Origin: Haemonchus contortus
Taxonomy: Eukaryota; Nematoda; Chromadorea; Rhabditida; Trichostrongylidae
NCBI GenBank assembly: GCA_000469685.2
Contig: LS997566.1
Location: 2,260,061-2,324,060 of the forward strand
Direction: 5' to 3'
Length of the DNA stretch: 64,000 nucleotides
A program made the translations under genes and the position numbers. The notes beneath the pieces are model-generated. The model did not search any database. It worked only from the letters and a program-made list of their open reading frames with translations, and was not told where the DNA came from. Every line of letters starts with the position of its first letter. The stretch's first letter is position 1. Below, one piece after another: positions 11,184 to 22,966 of this stretch.

Positions 11184-11857
11184 CTAGCTCTGTAGTAACC
11201 GGCACATACTCGGCAAGAGGTTTGCCTGTTTTCCCAATATACTCATCTTCACACTGAAGCGCGATATTGAATATACAACATCGGATGTCATGCAGTCTCC
11301 TTCCATACCAATTGGGTACATGACACACAAAGGCGTTGTGCTCAGGCAGCCATACAGGCGATTCGGATCAGTCGTTGTCGAGGTAGGAAGGAGTATACCC
11401 AATTCTCACCATGCCCTAAACACCTGCCTTTCTCACATGACTATATGACCGCACTTATTTCGTATGATATATATGGGACGCAAAATGGAACTTTTATGTC
11501 CACATCCCCGTGACGATTCTGTGCCCCCATCCTCGATCTGTGTCGAAATAGGAATCCTGATATTTATAATCGTAGCCGTTTGCCTGAGCAATGCGGAGCG
11601 CCCGTTCTGCCCTGTTTTCTTTCGCCTCCTGAGGAAACTCTTGAGATATGCAGCGAATTCCTTGTGATGGTTCTCCAAGTATTAAATGAACGGATGGACG
11701 GAACAAAAATGGACCAGTACATTTCTACCGATAGTTTCACGATACACTTCAGTCTCAAAGACACCCGCGATTATTCAATGCTTCTGTGCCACACAGGTTT
11801 TTAATGGTAGAATGTTTATTCGCCTGACGTTTCGACAAGATCGTCGTTTTCAAAGAC
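11184..11857 (-). pseudogene. Penelope-like element fragment with GIY-YIG endonuclease core, minus-strand piece
   Basis: Reading right to left on the minus strand, a terminal segment (11857 to 11777) has its inverted copy at 12297-12381. Next comes a linker block, SQEFPQEAKENRAERALRI then AQANGYDYKY (about 11560-11650), typical of the region between the reverse transcriptase and endonuclease of Penelope-like elements. Then MEGDCMTSDVVYSIS (about 11260-11310) is followed, after a frameshift, by CEDEYIGKTGKPL (about 11210-11250). The VVYSI and EYIGKTGKPL blocks correspond to the GIY-YIG core. The reverse transcriptase, expected upstream of the linker, is missing. Penelope-like elements are retroelements combining a reverse transcriptase with this nuclease. 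The piece is frameshifted and dead. Which Penelope clade it belongs to cannot be decided from this much sequence. Confidence 0.7.
11773..11857 (-). repeat. Inverted terminal segment of the Penelope-like insertion, left
   Basis: About 85 bp reading tcaatgcttctgtgccacac at its left edge and ending gtcgttttcaaag. It pairs with 12297-12381 with only a few mismatches. Both copies include the stretch that reads, in element orientation, gtcgaaacgtcaggc. Confidence 0.9.
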
Positions 11858-12381
11858 TTAAATAACTTAAAGACTTTAAGTGACTTTGACGTTAAATGCA
11901 CGATTTTGGCCTACGAAGACAGTATTGGTGCCAGAAAAACTCTAGAGGTTTTCTGGATAAGACACCGAAATCCAAGCATGAATAACAAGAACGAGTGCAT
12001 CAACATAACTGGTGACCTCTTGCCTTTCATCCCTCTATGCGAGCTCTGATAGTAGGGACTGATACGTGTCATGTCACGATACTATTAAAGGGTCGTGGTT
12101 GACCGGGCTGTCTCAATTGCTCTATAGTTCTCTAAAGTTGAGCAACCGTTCGGTGTTGGTGGAATTGACGCAAGTGACTTATTGGAGTTTCTACTTAGTT
12201 GTAAGTTCAGCGGTCTGAATTGCAACTAGTTAAGAACTGGCTTACGTCAAGCGTGATAAGTAACACCCTGAAGTTTCGATACGCTTTCAGGCCTTTGAAA
12301 ACAACGATCTTGTCGAAACGTCAGGCAAATAAACATTCCACCATTAAAAACCTGTGTGGCACAGAAGCATTGAATAATATT
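11858..12381 (+). pseudogene. Penelope-like element fragment, plus-strand piece (GIY-YIG C-terminus, 3' region, terminal repeat)
   Basis: An open stretch at 11879-12049 reads SDFDVKCTILAYEDSIGARK, then TLEVFWIRHRNPSMN, NKNECI and LLPFIPLCEL, followed by tga. This is the C-terminal half of a Penelope-like GIY-YIG domain, in the opposite orientation to the piece at 11184-11857. About 240 bp of non-coding sequence follows, then the terminal segment 12297-12381, the near-perfect inverted copy of 11773-11857. The two pieces are thus a head-to-head arrangement bounded by inverted terminal segments. Mixed direct and inverted terminal repeats are known for Penelope-type insertions, so the structure may reflect one complex insertion. 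The open stretch is uninterrupted but lacks the GIY-YIG core. Confidence 0.75.
12297..12381 (+). repeat. Inverted terminal segment of the Penelope-like insertion, right
   Basis: Starts gaaaacaacgatcttgtcga and ends gcattgaataat. It is the reverse-complement partner of 11773-11857; the spacing between the two arms is about 440 bp. Confidence 0.9.
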
Positions 12382-12660
12382 AATACCGATGCCCAGGTTT
12401 CAAGAGAGGCGAACATGGAAGTTGCTTAAAAATGTACACCCGCGATTATTCGAACCTGGGCAATGAGAAAAGCGAGCCAATCGTTTGTCGGTTTCTCTCG
12501 AGTAATCTTGATATATTCCGATTGTTGGCTGAGCAATTCGAGACAGGTGTCCATCTTCCGATTGAGAGAATCCACCGCCTTGCGGAGCAACCGAACTCAA
12601 AACCATATCAGAGCGTTTTTGAGGCCACTGTGGATGTCAATGCGCAGTAGTCGCAATTGT
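12382..12660 (-). other. Possible further Penelope-like remnant
   Basis: The 16-mer acacccgcgattattc at 12436-12451 also occurs at 11761-11776, next to the left inverted segment. Minus-strand frames here read through that 16-mer from sequence such as LSQQSEYIKIT and NDWLAFLIAQVRIIAGV. These may be 5' coding sequence of the same element family. Small inverted words gcccaggttt (from about 12391) and aacctgggc (about 12453-12461) flank the middle. The similarity is suggestive only. Confidence 0.3.
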
Positions 12661-14623
12661 ACGCGTGTCAAACCCTTGAACGCATTTGGATATAGGTCAC
12701 CAATCCAAAAATTCATCGCAGGGAAAACGCCTTGCAATCACGCGGGAGCTAAGACCTCATATAATAAAGGTTGGCCTTTTCGCAGTGACTTCAAATGAAG
12801 ACCCTCCTCAGCTGACCTTAGTCGGTTGCATACATCGGTTGCTGGCTTCAAAAATTTCACAAAGCTACGGTGCTAGCCCTTCTTTCAATCACCTTCTTGC
12901 CCTGAGTACGAACTTATGTGGGACAGTGGAGACGCTTGATCGGCTAGTAACAAATTGCCACGATCCTTTCACGTTTTGAAGAAGATGATTCCAGCGAAAG
13001 GTCAGCATTGTTGAGCTCATGTACAAAACTCGTGAGGTGTTCAAAAAAAACAACTCAGAAATCTAGCATTCCTGAGAGTTCCTAATTTTATGAATGCATT
13101 CAATCAGTGCGTCAGAATGCATTCAGGCAGTGCGTCAGAAGTTGAGGAGAGCCAATCACATTGCGATCATCGTCATCCTTTAAAAGACTCAGCAAAAGCA
13201 ATTGTACGACAAAGCTACTCATCTAAAAAATAATAGTGCGAAGAAGAGCCGGTCTTTTCAGTCTCTAAGATGCAAACTTGAAAATAGGTGAAGACTGTGA
13301 CAGCTGCAGAGATCGGTACTCTGTACAAAACCTGTACCTACCAAATTTCCATGAGTGAAAAACATCACTTCGTCTGCAACATGCGATGAAAGGTTTGATT
13401 TTGTCGTGAAGCGCTATTCTTTGCGGAGTACTACTTAGCAAAAAAAAAATGATTCTTGCGACCGATTGCAAATGAATATCAGTTCAATTGCATTGATCGC
13501 TTTAGCGAACTTCTCAGGATCCAAGCATTCCAGAACCAGCAAGAGCACTCAGGTTTTTTATATTGAACACCGTAGCTTCGCAAAACACATCACTGTAAGT
13601 GAGCACATAAGGGAGTCTTATTGTATTATTATATGGAAAAATTTAGTCTTCAATTTAGTTCAATGTTTCATAAATGAGTTGAGCAATAGCGGTTGTATTC
13701 ATACAAGAATGCTCACTTATGATAATGCAGGAGCCAGCTATAGAAAGAATAGCTTTGTTTACAAAAGGTCTTAATATGGAAACGTAGATAATACAACAGA
13801 GGCCTTCATCACTGTAAACTTGAAAATTCCCTTCGCCAAAAGCTTCGATAGTACAGCGTTTGGAGCGTTAAGTTACCAGTGTTATCAAGAGAACAACGCT
13901 GATATTATAGCAATAGAGTAAGAAAAGATATCATACCAGGTCCAGTTTGTGAAAAGAAAATTAACCAGATTTTCTGTTATATATCCAGCTTTAAAATGAA
14001 CTCCGACTCCTGACCCGCTGATATCACTGTATTTTCCGCGTTGCCGTATGAGGTTCACTGCACGACCGAGTTGAGGTCGAGCTTCCTTGTAATTTCTTCT
14101 GCACACTACCGATAAGTTTCCAACAGACATTCATGATATCTAGGCTGTAGACTGCGGGACGCGATCAAGGATTAACTACAAAAAGGCTCCACAATTGTCA
14201 TTTAAAGAAACGTCATGAAATGTAGGGCAGAGTAGGGCGAAAAGCGGACTTAAATCTGATAGGAGAGACGTCAAACTCAAAATCAAGTTTGGTTGCTTCC
14301 GAGTCCCTCAACACAAGGTTTTCAAACACAAAACCTCTTCTATTAAAAAAACGCATTTTCTATATCAGTTAACGATGAAAATTTTATTGTTCCCACTCCA
14401 GCTCATACATATACAGCTCGTGCAGTGCAGCAATCGGGACGGTAAGGAAGAAGTACTGAGAAGGAGAGGTACTTGATCATTCATTGTCCAAACAGTTCCA
14501 ACCGGTACCAATATCGACCAAAGTTCTGGGCCCATCGCACCGATATTTACTCTTTAGTTCACAGCTTGCCCCGCTACAATTGCACGCTACATACATATAC
14601 GTATCTGTGACTCAATACATATA
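12661..14623. other. No recognisable gene; short tandem duplication
   Basis: A 23-bp unit, gaatgcattcaatcagtgcg plus tca, occurs twice head to tail at 13092-13137 with two mismatches. It contains the 12-bp palindrome tgaatgcattca. Otherwise only short frames of unknown meaning occur, for example 12686-12979 plus and 13466-13774 plus. Confidence 0.4.
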
Positions 14624-15050
14624 CAGTAGCGCTCAAGAGTATTCGGCCAACTTTAACTTGCCGTAACTTTTTTTCCAGCGGAGCGAATCACATGAAATTT
14701 TGATATGTTTAGCTGAAGCATATTTTACACTGCCTTACACTACTTAACTGCAAAACAACCGTATCCACATACTAATGGGAAGGCGTTTGTAGACTGTGCT
14801 GGAAGCAAGTTTGTGACTTCTGCAGTTATTCCTGCCTTATGTACGTTTTTCGCGCAGAGTATTTCTTCATTTCATGAAAGATTGTTTGGCACTTTTAAGA
14901 CTTTCGGGGTTACGCCATGCATCTATTTTGTCTCTGAAACCGCATAAGGGATATGAAAGCTACTCAATCTCCATAGCTAGTAACGAACTTCACACAATAT
15001 CTTCATAAGTATTTCAATTTCATAAGTGAAAAGTCATCAGTCCTCCCAAG
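14624..15050 (+). mobile_element. Tc1-type MITE, left part only
   Basis: Begins cagtagcgctcaagagtatt after a TA at 14622-14623. It is clearly related to the element at 53690-54215 for at least 250 bp: shared blocks include a run resembling aactttttt, atgaaattttgatatgt against cgaaatttgaatatgt, and ccttatgtacgttttt against ccttatgtgcgttttt. Weaker similarity may continue to about 15050. The complementary right terminus was not found, so the right end is deleted or too diverged. It has no coding capacity. Confidence 0.7.
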
Positions 15051-18000
15051 AGGAGGAGCAGTCTGATAAACGCAAATGAAAATGGGAACAGGGTTGGTCC
15101 TAGAAGAATTATTTCGTTACAGATTTCCTCAGACCCTGGATTGAATCCGTCAGAGGGAAGTTGGTTCGTCATATTCAGTTCCTAATTTAGGAAAAGCGAT
15201 TACGAGTCGTTGGATAAGCCCAAGAAGATTTGAACTGCGAAGTAAACAGCGAGATTATGACGCCTTTCGCTACTGATCCATTTGGCCTATGTCTTGAAAT
15301 GGTGTCGTTCCTTCAATTCGGTATTATTTAAAGACGATTGTACGGACTCGGAAAGCTCGATTCAGGAGGCTATCTAATCGGAAGCGATAGACAGCTCCAC
15401 GCGAAGTGTTTCTCGGTCCTGTCGATTCTCTACCACATCCGTCAAGATAAAAACCCCGACATGATCAAATATTGGAAGAAATAAGTCTAGGACATATCAA
15501 ATTGCCAATTCAATTTTAAACGAATTTTGATGGAATGACATTTTTCGAGGAAGTTTTCTGTTACCGTTCGAATTGGGAGAAGAAAGCGGTGGTTCTTTGG
15601 CAGAGATAACAAACGGACCCTTAGGTTATTCGTGATTCGTCGGAAACAGCTGAAAAGTCATTGCGACCCCCCCCCCCCTTCAAAAAAAGTGAACAAACTA
15701 CTTTGGCGTGGCGTATTTGAAGAAAGCAGAATTGCTTTCACTGAACCACCTCAAGCCATTTCTATTAAAGCGGTAAACAAATTAGAACAGAGGTAAAGGG
15801 GTCGTTGAAGCTATTGTGCGGTAAGAGGGTTTGTGAATAAATTTGAGGGATTTATGGAAAGGAAAATTTGGACTTTGGTTCCGACTTGAGGAGAAAATAG
15901 ATTTAATCGGTGTTTCTACCTCTTCGATGGTTATCTGGCCCCTTTTTCTTTATTTCAGGGGATGACCAATAGCTGAATCAGAAATGGAAGCAAAGTTCGC
16001 TAATCTAATCTCCCGATGAGAAGCTTTTGCCGGATTTGTCTGTCATACAAATGGGTGGGCGTCGAAGAGAACGTCAGCGCTTCTATTTTGATGCTGTCCT
16101 ATGATTTGAGAAAATAGTGATGTGTAATCATCCTCATTTTTGGAGCTCATACCATAAATTACAGCAATCCTGACTCATAAGAGTTATCCAGCTTCATGAA
16201 GTTTGAAATTTCAAGCTGTGCAGGTCGCCAAGAAGAAATGAATGCAAAAAGATTGCTGTTGAGAGAGAGCTGTACACACAACGAGGAGAGAGCCTCCCAT
16301 TCTCCCATCCGATACTTTCCGCTATTCCTGGGATACTAAGGGTTCACCTGAAGATGCTACCCAACAGTATCCACCTTGGGTAACAGCATGAGTAACAAAT
16401 TCAGTCCCAGTAAACTGCTCCGCTTTAGTGCCGGCGAAATTGATGTGGGTGGCGGAACCGAACAAGAACGTAAAAAATCATAAGTCTCAATCGTTGATGA
16501 TCTACTGAAGTACTGATAACTGACAATACTGTAATAGCTCGTATCAAATGTGATCTCAGAGACAATGATGATTCAAGGACTCCAGCCTGAGTGGAGGGTC
16601 CTGAAATAGTGAGATATGGAGAAGAGACTGCCGACAAGCAGAATGAAGAACATTCAAGTTGTACGACGGAAGGGCAGTCTTCGAAATCCACTCGCTCGGA
16701 AATCAAAAAGTAGGAAGACTTACTCCGTACTCTGTTTGCTAGTGCATTCGGAAAGAAAAATCCCCGAATATGAAAAAGCAGCGCTAATGTCCCATTTCCA
16801 AACTGGTAATACTATGTAAAGGAGTGGTTCTGCTGCCACACTAGTGTTTGGTTTACCGGGGTTACTAAGCTGTAGGGGCGATGGAGCAATATGAGACAGC
16901 GCAATACCATTCCCTACACAACAGTCAACGTACGAGTGCACTCTTTGAATTTTCAGAGTGAACTATACTAGAACAAATTGTTCGTGAAGAAAAGTAGGGT
17001 TCTGCCCCTCCCTGTCTTCAGAGGCCACAGGCCATGGAAAAGTCAGAGAAAACAAACATTTGAGCAAGGGCCATCCACGAAAAACAAAAAAGTATTTCCG
17101 TCCAGAGAGCTAACTATAAAAATTCACATCGATTAATGATCGGCCCTGACTATTTTATTTCCAGCAGCACGTTTTATAAAAAGAGAAAGTAGGTATGTTA
17201 CTGTTACTGGGCTCGTAGATCTCTTGCCGACTCTGGAAAGGACTATCCGTCTTTTATGTAGCCAAAAACCATCTAGGTAAAACACAATAACAACGCAATG
17301 TCTGCCCGAAACGCCCACTGCCGCCAACCACGCCCACTCGAATTCGCTGCGAGTTGCAAGCGGCATGGTCACAGTGTCGTTCGCTATTCAAATTCGCTGT
17401 GTCAGTCGCAGCCGGGAATCCTTTAGAATGTCACTAATGTTCATCGCCTTCATACTTAGCGAATAGCTATCGTGGCGGCGAGAGGAGGTGTCCAAGTGCA
17501 AGGGGAAGGAAATAGATGGGCACCACGAAAGAAGAAGTTCAGTTCATGCTCGAATTCCTATCTAAGCAATAGACGTAAAGTAACTCGTAAAATGGTAAAG
17601 TCGTAGTGTAGTCGCGGTCTACCCCCCTAACTCTACGGCTAAACTTTACTTTTTGTAATCAAGCCTTAGTGGCGGTGCTGCAAATGTCTTTAGCATTCTG
17701 TTCATCACGTTCCGTGAAATTTTTGGTTACCATTGGTTATCATGACGTCCGTTGTCATGCAGACTGCTGCTGACATTTGTATCAGTAAGCTCTAGTTTTT
17801 GTTGATGCTCGTCTTCATGTCAGTCACTGTACCGTTCTTTTAGCATATCTTAGATGTACAAAAAAATCCAGTTTTCCTTCGTACCTGCACCTATACGCAC
17901 CTATATGAGGGTTCATGATTGTTTTTTTTTCGAATCACCATCTTTTTTTTATGTTGTGCAACTTTTGGATGCAATTTCACAATATCCATATCCAATATCT

Positions 18001-21000
18001 AACCAATTCGCTGAGAGGTATTCTCTGCATCCTTCACTATATCATGAAAACATAATCATCACTCCAACAAATACCTTGTCGACCTAAGTTTGGGGTAGTG
18101 ATAGTAGGAGACCCTAGCGGGGAGTTTATGGTCGTGGGCACGCGTTTTCGCGTTCTTGTCTGCGCCCTCTCAGCGAGGTGGTGTCCTATTAATCGATTCC
18201 TCTGCTATCCCAACTATTTGTGTAAGATCAGTATCTCACCAATCCTAGTGCTCCTCCATTGCTTTGACCTGTGCGGAAATACGTCAGACCTTTTCTTTAG
18301 AACAGTTTGTAAACACCGCCATAAATCTGTGAAACCGGCCACACTTCTCTGCGCTCTAGCCCTTTCTGTCAGAGACGCAGAACACAATGAATTGACCCAT
18401 CCGTTCCACCTTTTTCCTCCCGATAATCGTCAACACTGAAGGTCTAGGAGGGCAATGCGAGAGCAGTAGTGGTGAAGGTGTGTCGGACGAATCTTAGAAA
18501 GCCCAAAAATTAAAAACCTAAGAGAAAGGCAGGCGGCAAGTTGGTAGGGGGTACGGGCACTCCGAAATAGCCCAGCATCTGCAAAAGTGCATAATCCAAA
18601 ATGTTTAGAGTGGAAATATGGTTGTTTTGAATCCTCAGAAAAAAAACAAGGTAACTATTAAAAGTAGAGTGTAGGCCACTATCTGGAATGTAGTATATCT
18701 GAAATAGGATTCTACTTTCTGAAATTAATCCCTGAAAACAATAGGAGTCTTTTTAGTCATAATATGTAACTGACAAGAACAGCTGAGCAAACATTTTTCT
18801 CGGAAATAGGGTCGTCCTTCGATGCTCTTGTTAGTGGAAAGAGCATCTCCGAGTGGCAATTCCCCTATTTAGACGCTATATGTTTTGGTACAACGTTATT
18901 TCTTTGCTAGAACTAGAACTAGAAGTACCTAAGACTGATCGGAGTTTTCTAATATTAGGCGACTAAAAAGAAGACGGTCTGTAAATTTTCGCGTCCATTA
19001 CATCAGATTTTTCGCCTTGCGTTACGGTGGAATTTCGAACCTGATTTTGTTAAGGTGAAAACAACGAAGACGTAGGATTACGTATTCCGATCATTTGACT
19101 TGAGGAACGAGATCCTGTTGTTAAAGATAGCACTCAGTAAAGACGCTCTGCTTTTAGCTGGATAGAAACTACTATTGGTCTGAGAGATGCACCGGAAGTC
19201 CTGTTTTCTGAATTGTCCATTACCTGCTTGTTGTAGGCGTTAAGCAGCCCCTCTCGGATCGGACCTTTGTCGTTTGGGAAATCCCAAACCGGCTTTTGGT
19301 AGCTCTGGTTATTCCATTTGTTGTCCCTTACCTGCTTTTTGGTAAATTCGTACATTCCACCAAAGTCGCCAGTCTGACTGGTACCTAAATTTAGCTTCGG
19401 CTTGCAATGGTTAGGGCTTGATCAGGGAAAAACAAGTCGCTTTAGGCAGATTCAGGGGCAGCACCCTTCACACTACTGGAGGCAGTAAAGCTGGAAAAAA
19501 AGTTCTACCTGTAGAATCGACGTCTTGGCAAATGGTGGTTTTTTCATCGAAGAAATCTAGTCAGGAGAAAAGTTTTCGTAAACTTTATGAGAGCCGGTCG
19601 TTAGTCTTTTTGCAATTTCCTAGCGAGCTACATTAAATGGCTGTAACTACTCTCAGTAATGTTGTATATAGTGCACTACAATTTGAAAACCCCAAAAACA
19701 CCTCCTCGAAGCGATTCGTTTTATCGGTATTGCGAACTTACAAAGTACAACTTTTTTGGGCACGGGCCTAGGACAAATATGACAGCAGGCCGCCACATAT
19801 GACGCCGAATGGCTCCCCATTCTGTTGCTTTGTGGGGGTACTCATGTTCCATTGAGCAAGTTATCAAGGAAGTACCGTTCACCGTTTCCATGTGTAGGCT
19901 ACTTACTCCAAAAGAGGGCTAAAAATCGTGTGAAGCTTCTCTGGCATGTCTCGATGTGATGGCAAAAATCAGTGATACAACAACCTATGGACTTTCTAGA
20001 GGGGTTTAGCTGCAGCCTAACTTTTGCACAAGATTGTCGAGCAAGTAGAACACATAGCTGACGAGATCAGTGGCAGGGAAATGCCCTCTGCCAAAACATT
20101 GTGTAGCCCGTGGAATCACCTTAATCTTCGGAGCTTACGAACCAACACCGCAGGCAAAGAGACTAAGTTCTAGGTTGGGAACTGGATCCAGAATCTCAGT
20201 TCGAAATTACTCCCCTAGTTAGCACGATCTCTAATCCGCCTATCTGGTTAGAATGAGCCACAGGTTCAACATTTCTTCCAGTTTCCAGAGAGCCTCTGAA
20301 TGAACATTGTGCTATCAGCGACGTTAGAAGCCTCATTTCAGCCTCTCTGCCAGAGCTCATACTTCTGGACAGGCCTGGCATCGATTCGCTCAAGTCGGAA
20401 GATCGATTGTTGTGAGTACAATTGACCTAACTCAGATCCAATTAAAGCACTGAGCAGGTGCTGTAGGAAGACTAGAGAGCCCTCATCGCCCAAACAGATA
20501 CCGCTGCAGCTGCATTAGCATGAAGCTTTCTCGGAAAAATGTTCTGCAATTTCTTTGGGAGATTAATCTTTTCTTTTTTCTCACATCAAATTAGTTCGTT
20601 CGTTGGCTCAGAAATTACTTATACAAGTTAGAGATCTGAATTTTCTAATTCGCAATGAAAGATCAGATTTGATCACCCGAAAGCGTGGTCAGCCACAAAA
20701 AGTCATGACCAAAACTCTCTTTGGGCAGAATGCGTTCCCGAAACTGAAGCGGATGTCCCGAAACTGAGTCGTCTTATTGGAGGCCTCTTTTTCATGATTA
20801 AAAGAAAGCTAACTGTGTTCCTGAGCTCGGGCAGTCCCAACTAGGAAAGCTGTACCTGCGCTGGGTCAGTTTTGCAATGCTTTCATAAAACCAGTCCACG
20901 TTGCATCCCTGAGGAAGGTTCTCCGAGAATATGCTTATTTTTTTACTTAACTTCTAGTTTTTCCAGTACTGGAATGCCCTTCCTAGCTTCTTTATATCTT

Positions 21001-22584
21001 GCAGTACCTGCTAGCGTGCATTGTAAGACTAAAGTCAACGAACTTCGAATTATTCACACTCTGAAATGCAGTTGCCATGACACGTCGGGTATTCCACCTG
21101 TTCTTTCGATCTTCTCAATGTATTCTGCCAAATACACGTGATCATGTTGGGAAAGTAATTGTCAAAAGGACGCTTGTGACGACGACAAAAAGAAGCGTTA
21201 GATCCAAGGTTTCTCGAGGGCATGACAGCGATCTGACCACGGCTTGGGCATTGGGCCATAGCGCTGTAAAAGTCGAACGAGATGGGTAAATCATAGGAAC
21301 TAATTTGTTGCTCGCTGTACAGCTGAAATATAGAGAATCTTACTCTTGTGATTTACGAAACCCTCCTCAAGAGCCTCAGAACAACGAGAGCCTGACATGT
21401 GAAAGAAAGGAGGAAGAATATGAGCGAGATTTTTGTGTTTGTTACCACTGATCCCGATATCGAGTTCAGTTGAGCAAATGCGAACAGATCGACGTAGTAG
21501 TACAATTCTGGGATCATCTATCTAGAATTCCCTATCGTTGTTGGAAGTTTGCTCATTTCAGTAAATCGAGGCAAACCATTAGGCCTTTGGTTATCCTTTG
21601 AACTTAGTATTTTCTCCATGTACTTACATCTCCTCTTTATAGAACGTGCGACAATATTCGCATTTTTAGACAGGATACCAGGTGTTCACGTCCCAAAAGC
21701 TCCCCGTCAGTACTCCTAGGATTAGTTGGACGAGTAGTTATTCCTGTCCTCCGTCTAGATCTAGTTGGATACCCTTAGCACGTGAACGGTTTTAGTGAAA
21801 TCTTAGAGATTTGGAACGTAGGCAGTCCTCACAGCAAAGTTGGACCGGGATTAAGCCTCGCTTGACTGTGTAAAAATTAATATGGAGAGTTTTAATGGTA
21901 CTTGAGTGGATCCAAATTGCCCCAATTCCCGTATACCCCGATTACTGTCAAAGGCTCATAGGATTTCGGAGAAAATTGGATGTGTGATATGGAATGATTA
22001 CCGAAGTACTGGTTACTAGTTATATGGATGGTTTTCCTGCAATATTCGATACTAACAAAGTTTGCGTTGGAGTAGAATTGGATAAAGAGTCAGATATGAA
22101 TAGGTTGGAGAAAGAATGAGCCAGTGTCGGTGGGCGAACAAAGCGGAAAAGCACGATTGAGGAAAATGTCAGCGACAATGACTGTCCTTTTATGAGGAAG
22201 GACACCTCCGTCAGTGCATACATAGGTATGAATCGATGAGCTTTATAACGGTGGAAAAACAAAAAAATATTCGTGGATAGATCTTACATAATTGGATTTT
22301 AGGTCGTTCACAAACAAATGATGGATGATGACAGGGCCAGCTATTGAAACATTGTAGTTTTTCAACCATATTTGGTTCATAATATGGATATGGTTTATTC
22401 AACGCAGTGAGCCAAACAGCAGGCACGTTCATACAATTTATTCTTTTCAACCTACGTAATTACATGGATACAGGTACATGTACGGAGAGTACGTTTTTCC
22501 TTACTAGTTAGAAGATTTTTTCGTACTAGGCGCGGTTTTTTTCGAGGTCTCCGATTTTTTTTTACAACATTCTCACAAGTCCTA
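15051..22584. other. Long stretch with no recognisable gene or repeat family
   Basis: About 7.5 kb in which I see no known protein motif. It contains a run of twelve C at 15667-15678. Open frames of 60 to 113 codons occur on both strands (16425-16706 minus, 17133-17372 minus, 18098-18439 plus, 19134-19355 minus, 20196-20393 minus, 20872-21141 plus). The longest, 18098-18439, starts ATG and is Cys/Leu-rich without recognisable domains. Exons of an unrecognised gene or very old repeats cannot be excluded. Confidence 0.4.
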
Positions 22585-22966
22585 ACAATTGTAATACAAT
22601 CAGTACAAAGCTGATGAAGACATCAAGAAACATCTGTAATACAATTAAAGTATTACAGTACAAAGCTAATGACTACATCATGAAATTCTGACAATCATTC
22701 ATTAGCCTTGTTCTGTGACACAATTCAAGCATTACAATACAGAGTTTATGAAAACATCGGCAGTCTTAAACAATTGTAACACAATTAAAGTAATACAGTA
22801 CAAAACTAATGACTGCATCATGAGATTCTAAGTATCATTCATTAGCCTTGTGCTGTGGCACAATTTGAGCATCACAGTTTAAAGCTTATGAAAACATCGA
22901 CAGTCTTCAACAATTGTAACACAATTGAAACATTACAGTATAAAATTAATGAACACATTGGAAAGT
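22585..22966. repeat. Tandem repeat, period about 140 bp, built from two related halves
   Basis: The word tgtaa(t/c)acaatt recurs at 22635, 22775 and 22915, giving a period of 140. A partial unit precedes (22585-22634) and another follows. Within each unit there are two related half-units of about 70 bp, one containing acaattaaagtattacagta and one containing acaattcaagcattacaata, so the array is a dimeric higher-order repeat. Shared words include cattcattagccttgt and gaaaacatcg. Copies differ by roughly a tenth of positions. No coding frame spans it. Confidence 0.85.

Noticed and set aside
18098..18439. 113-codon plus-strand frame as a protein-coding gene
   Set aside because: No recognisable domain, no splice context, and Cys/Leu-rich composition typical of chance frames.
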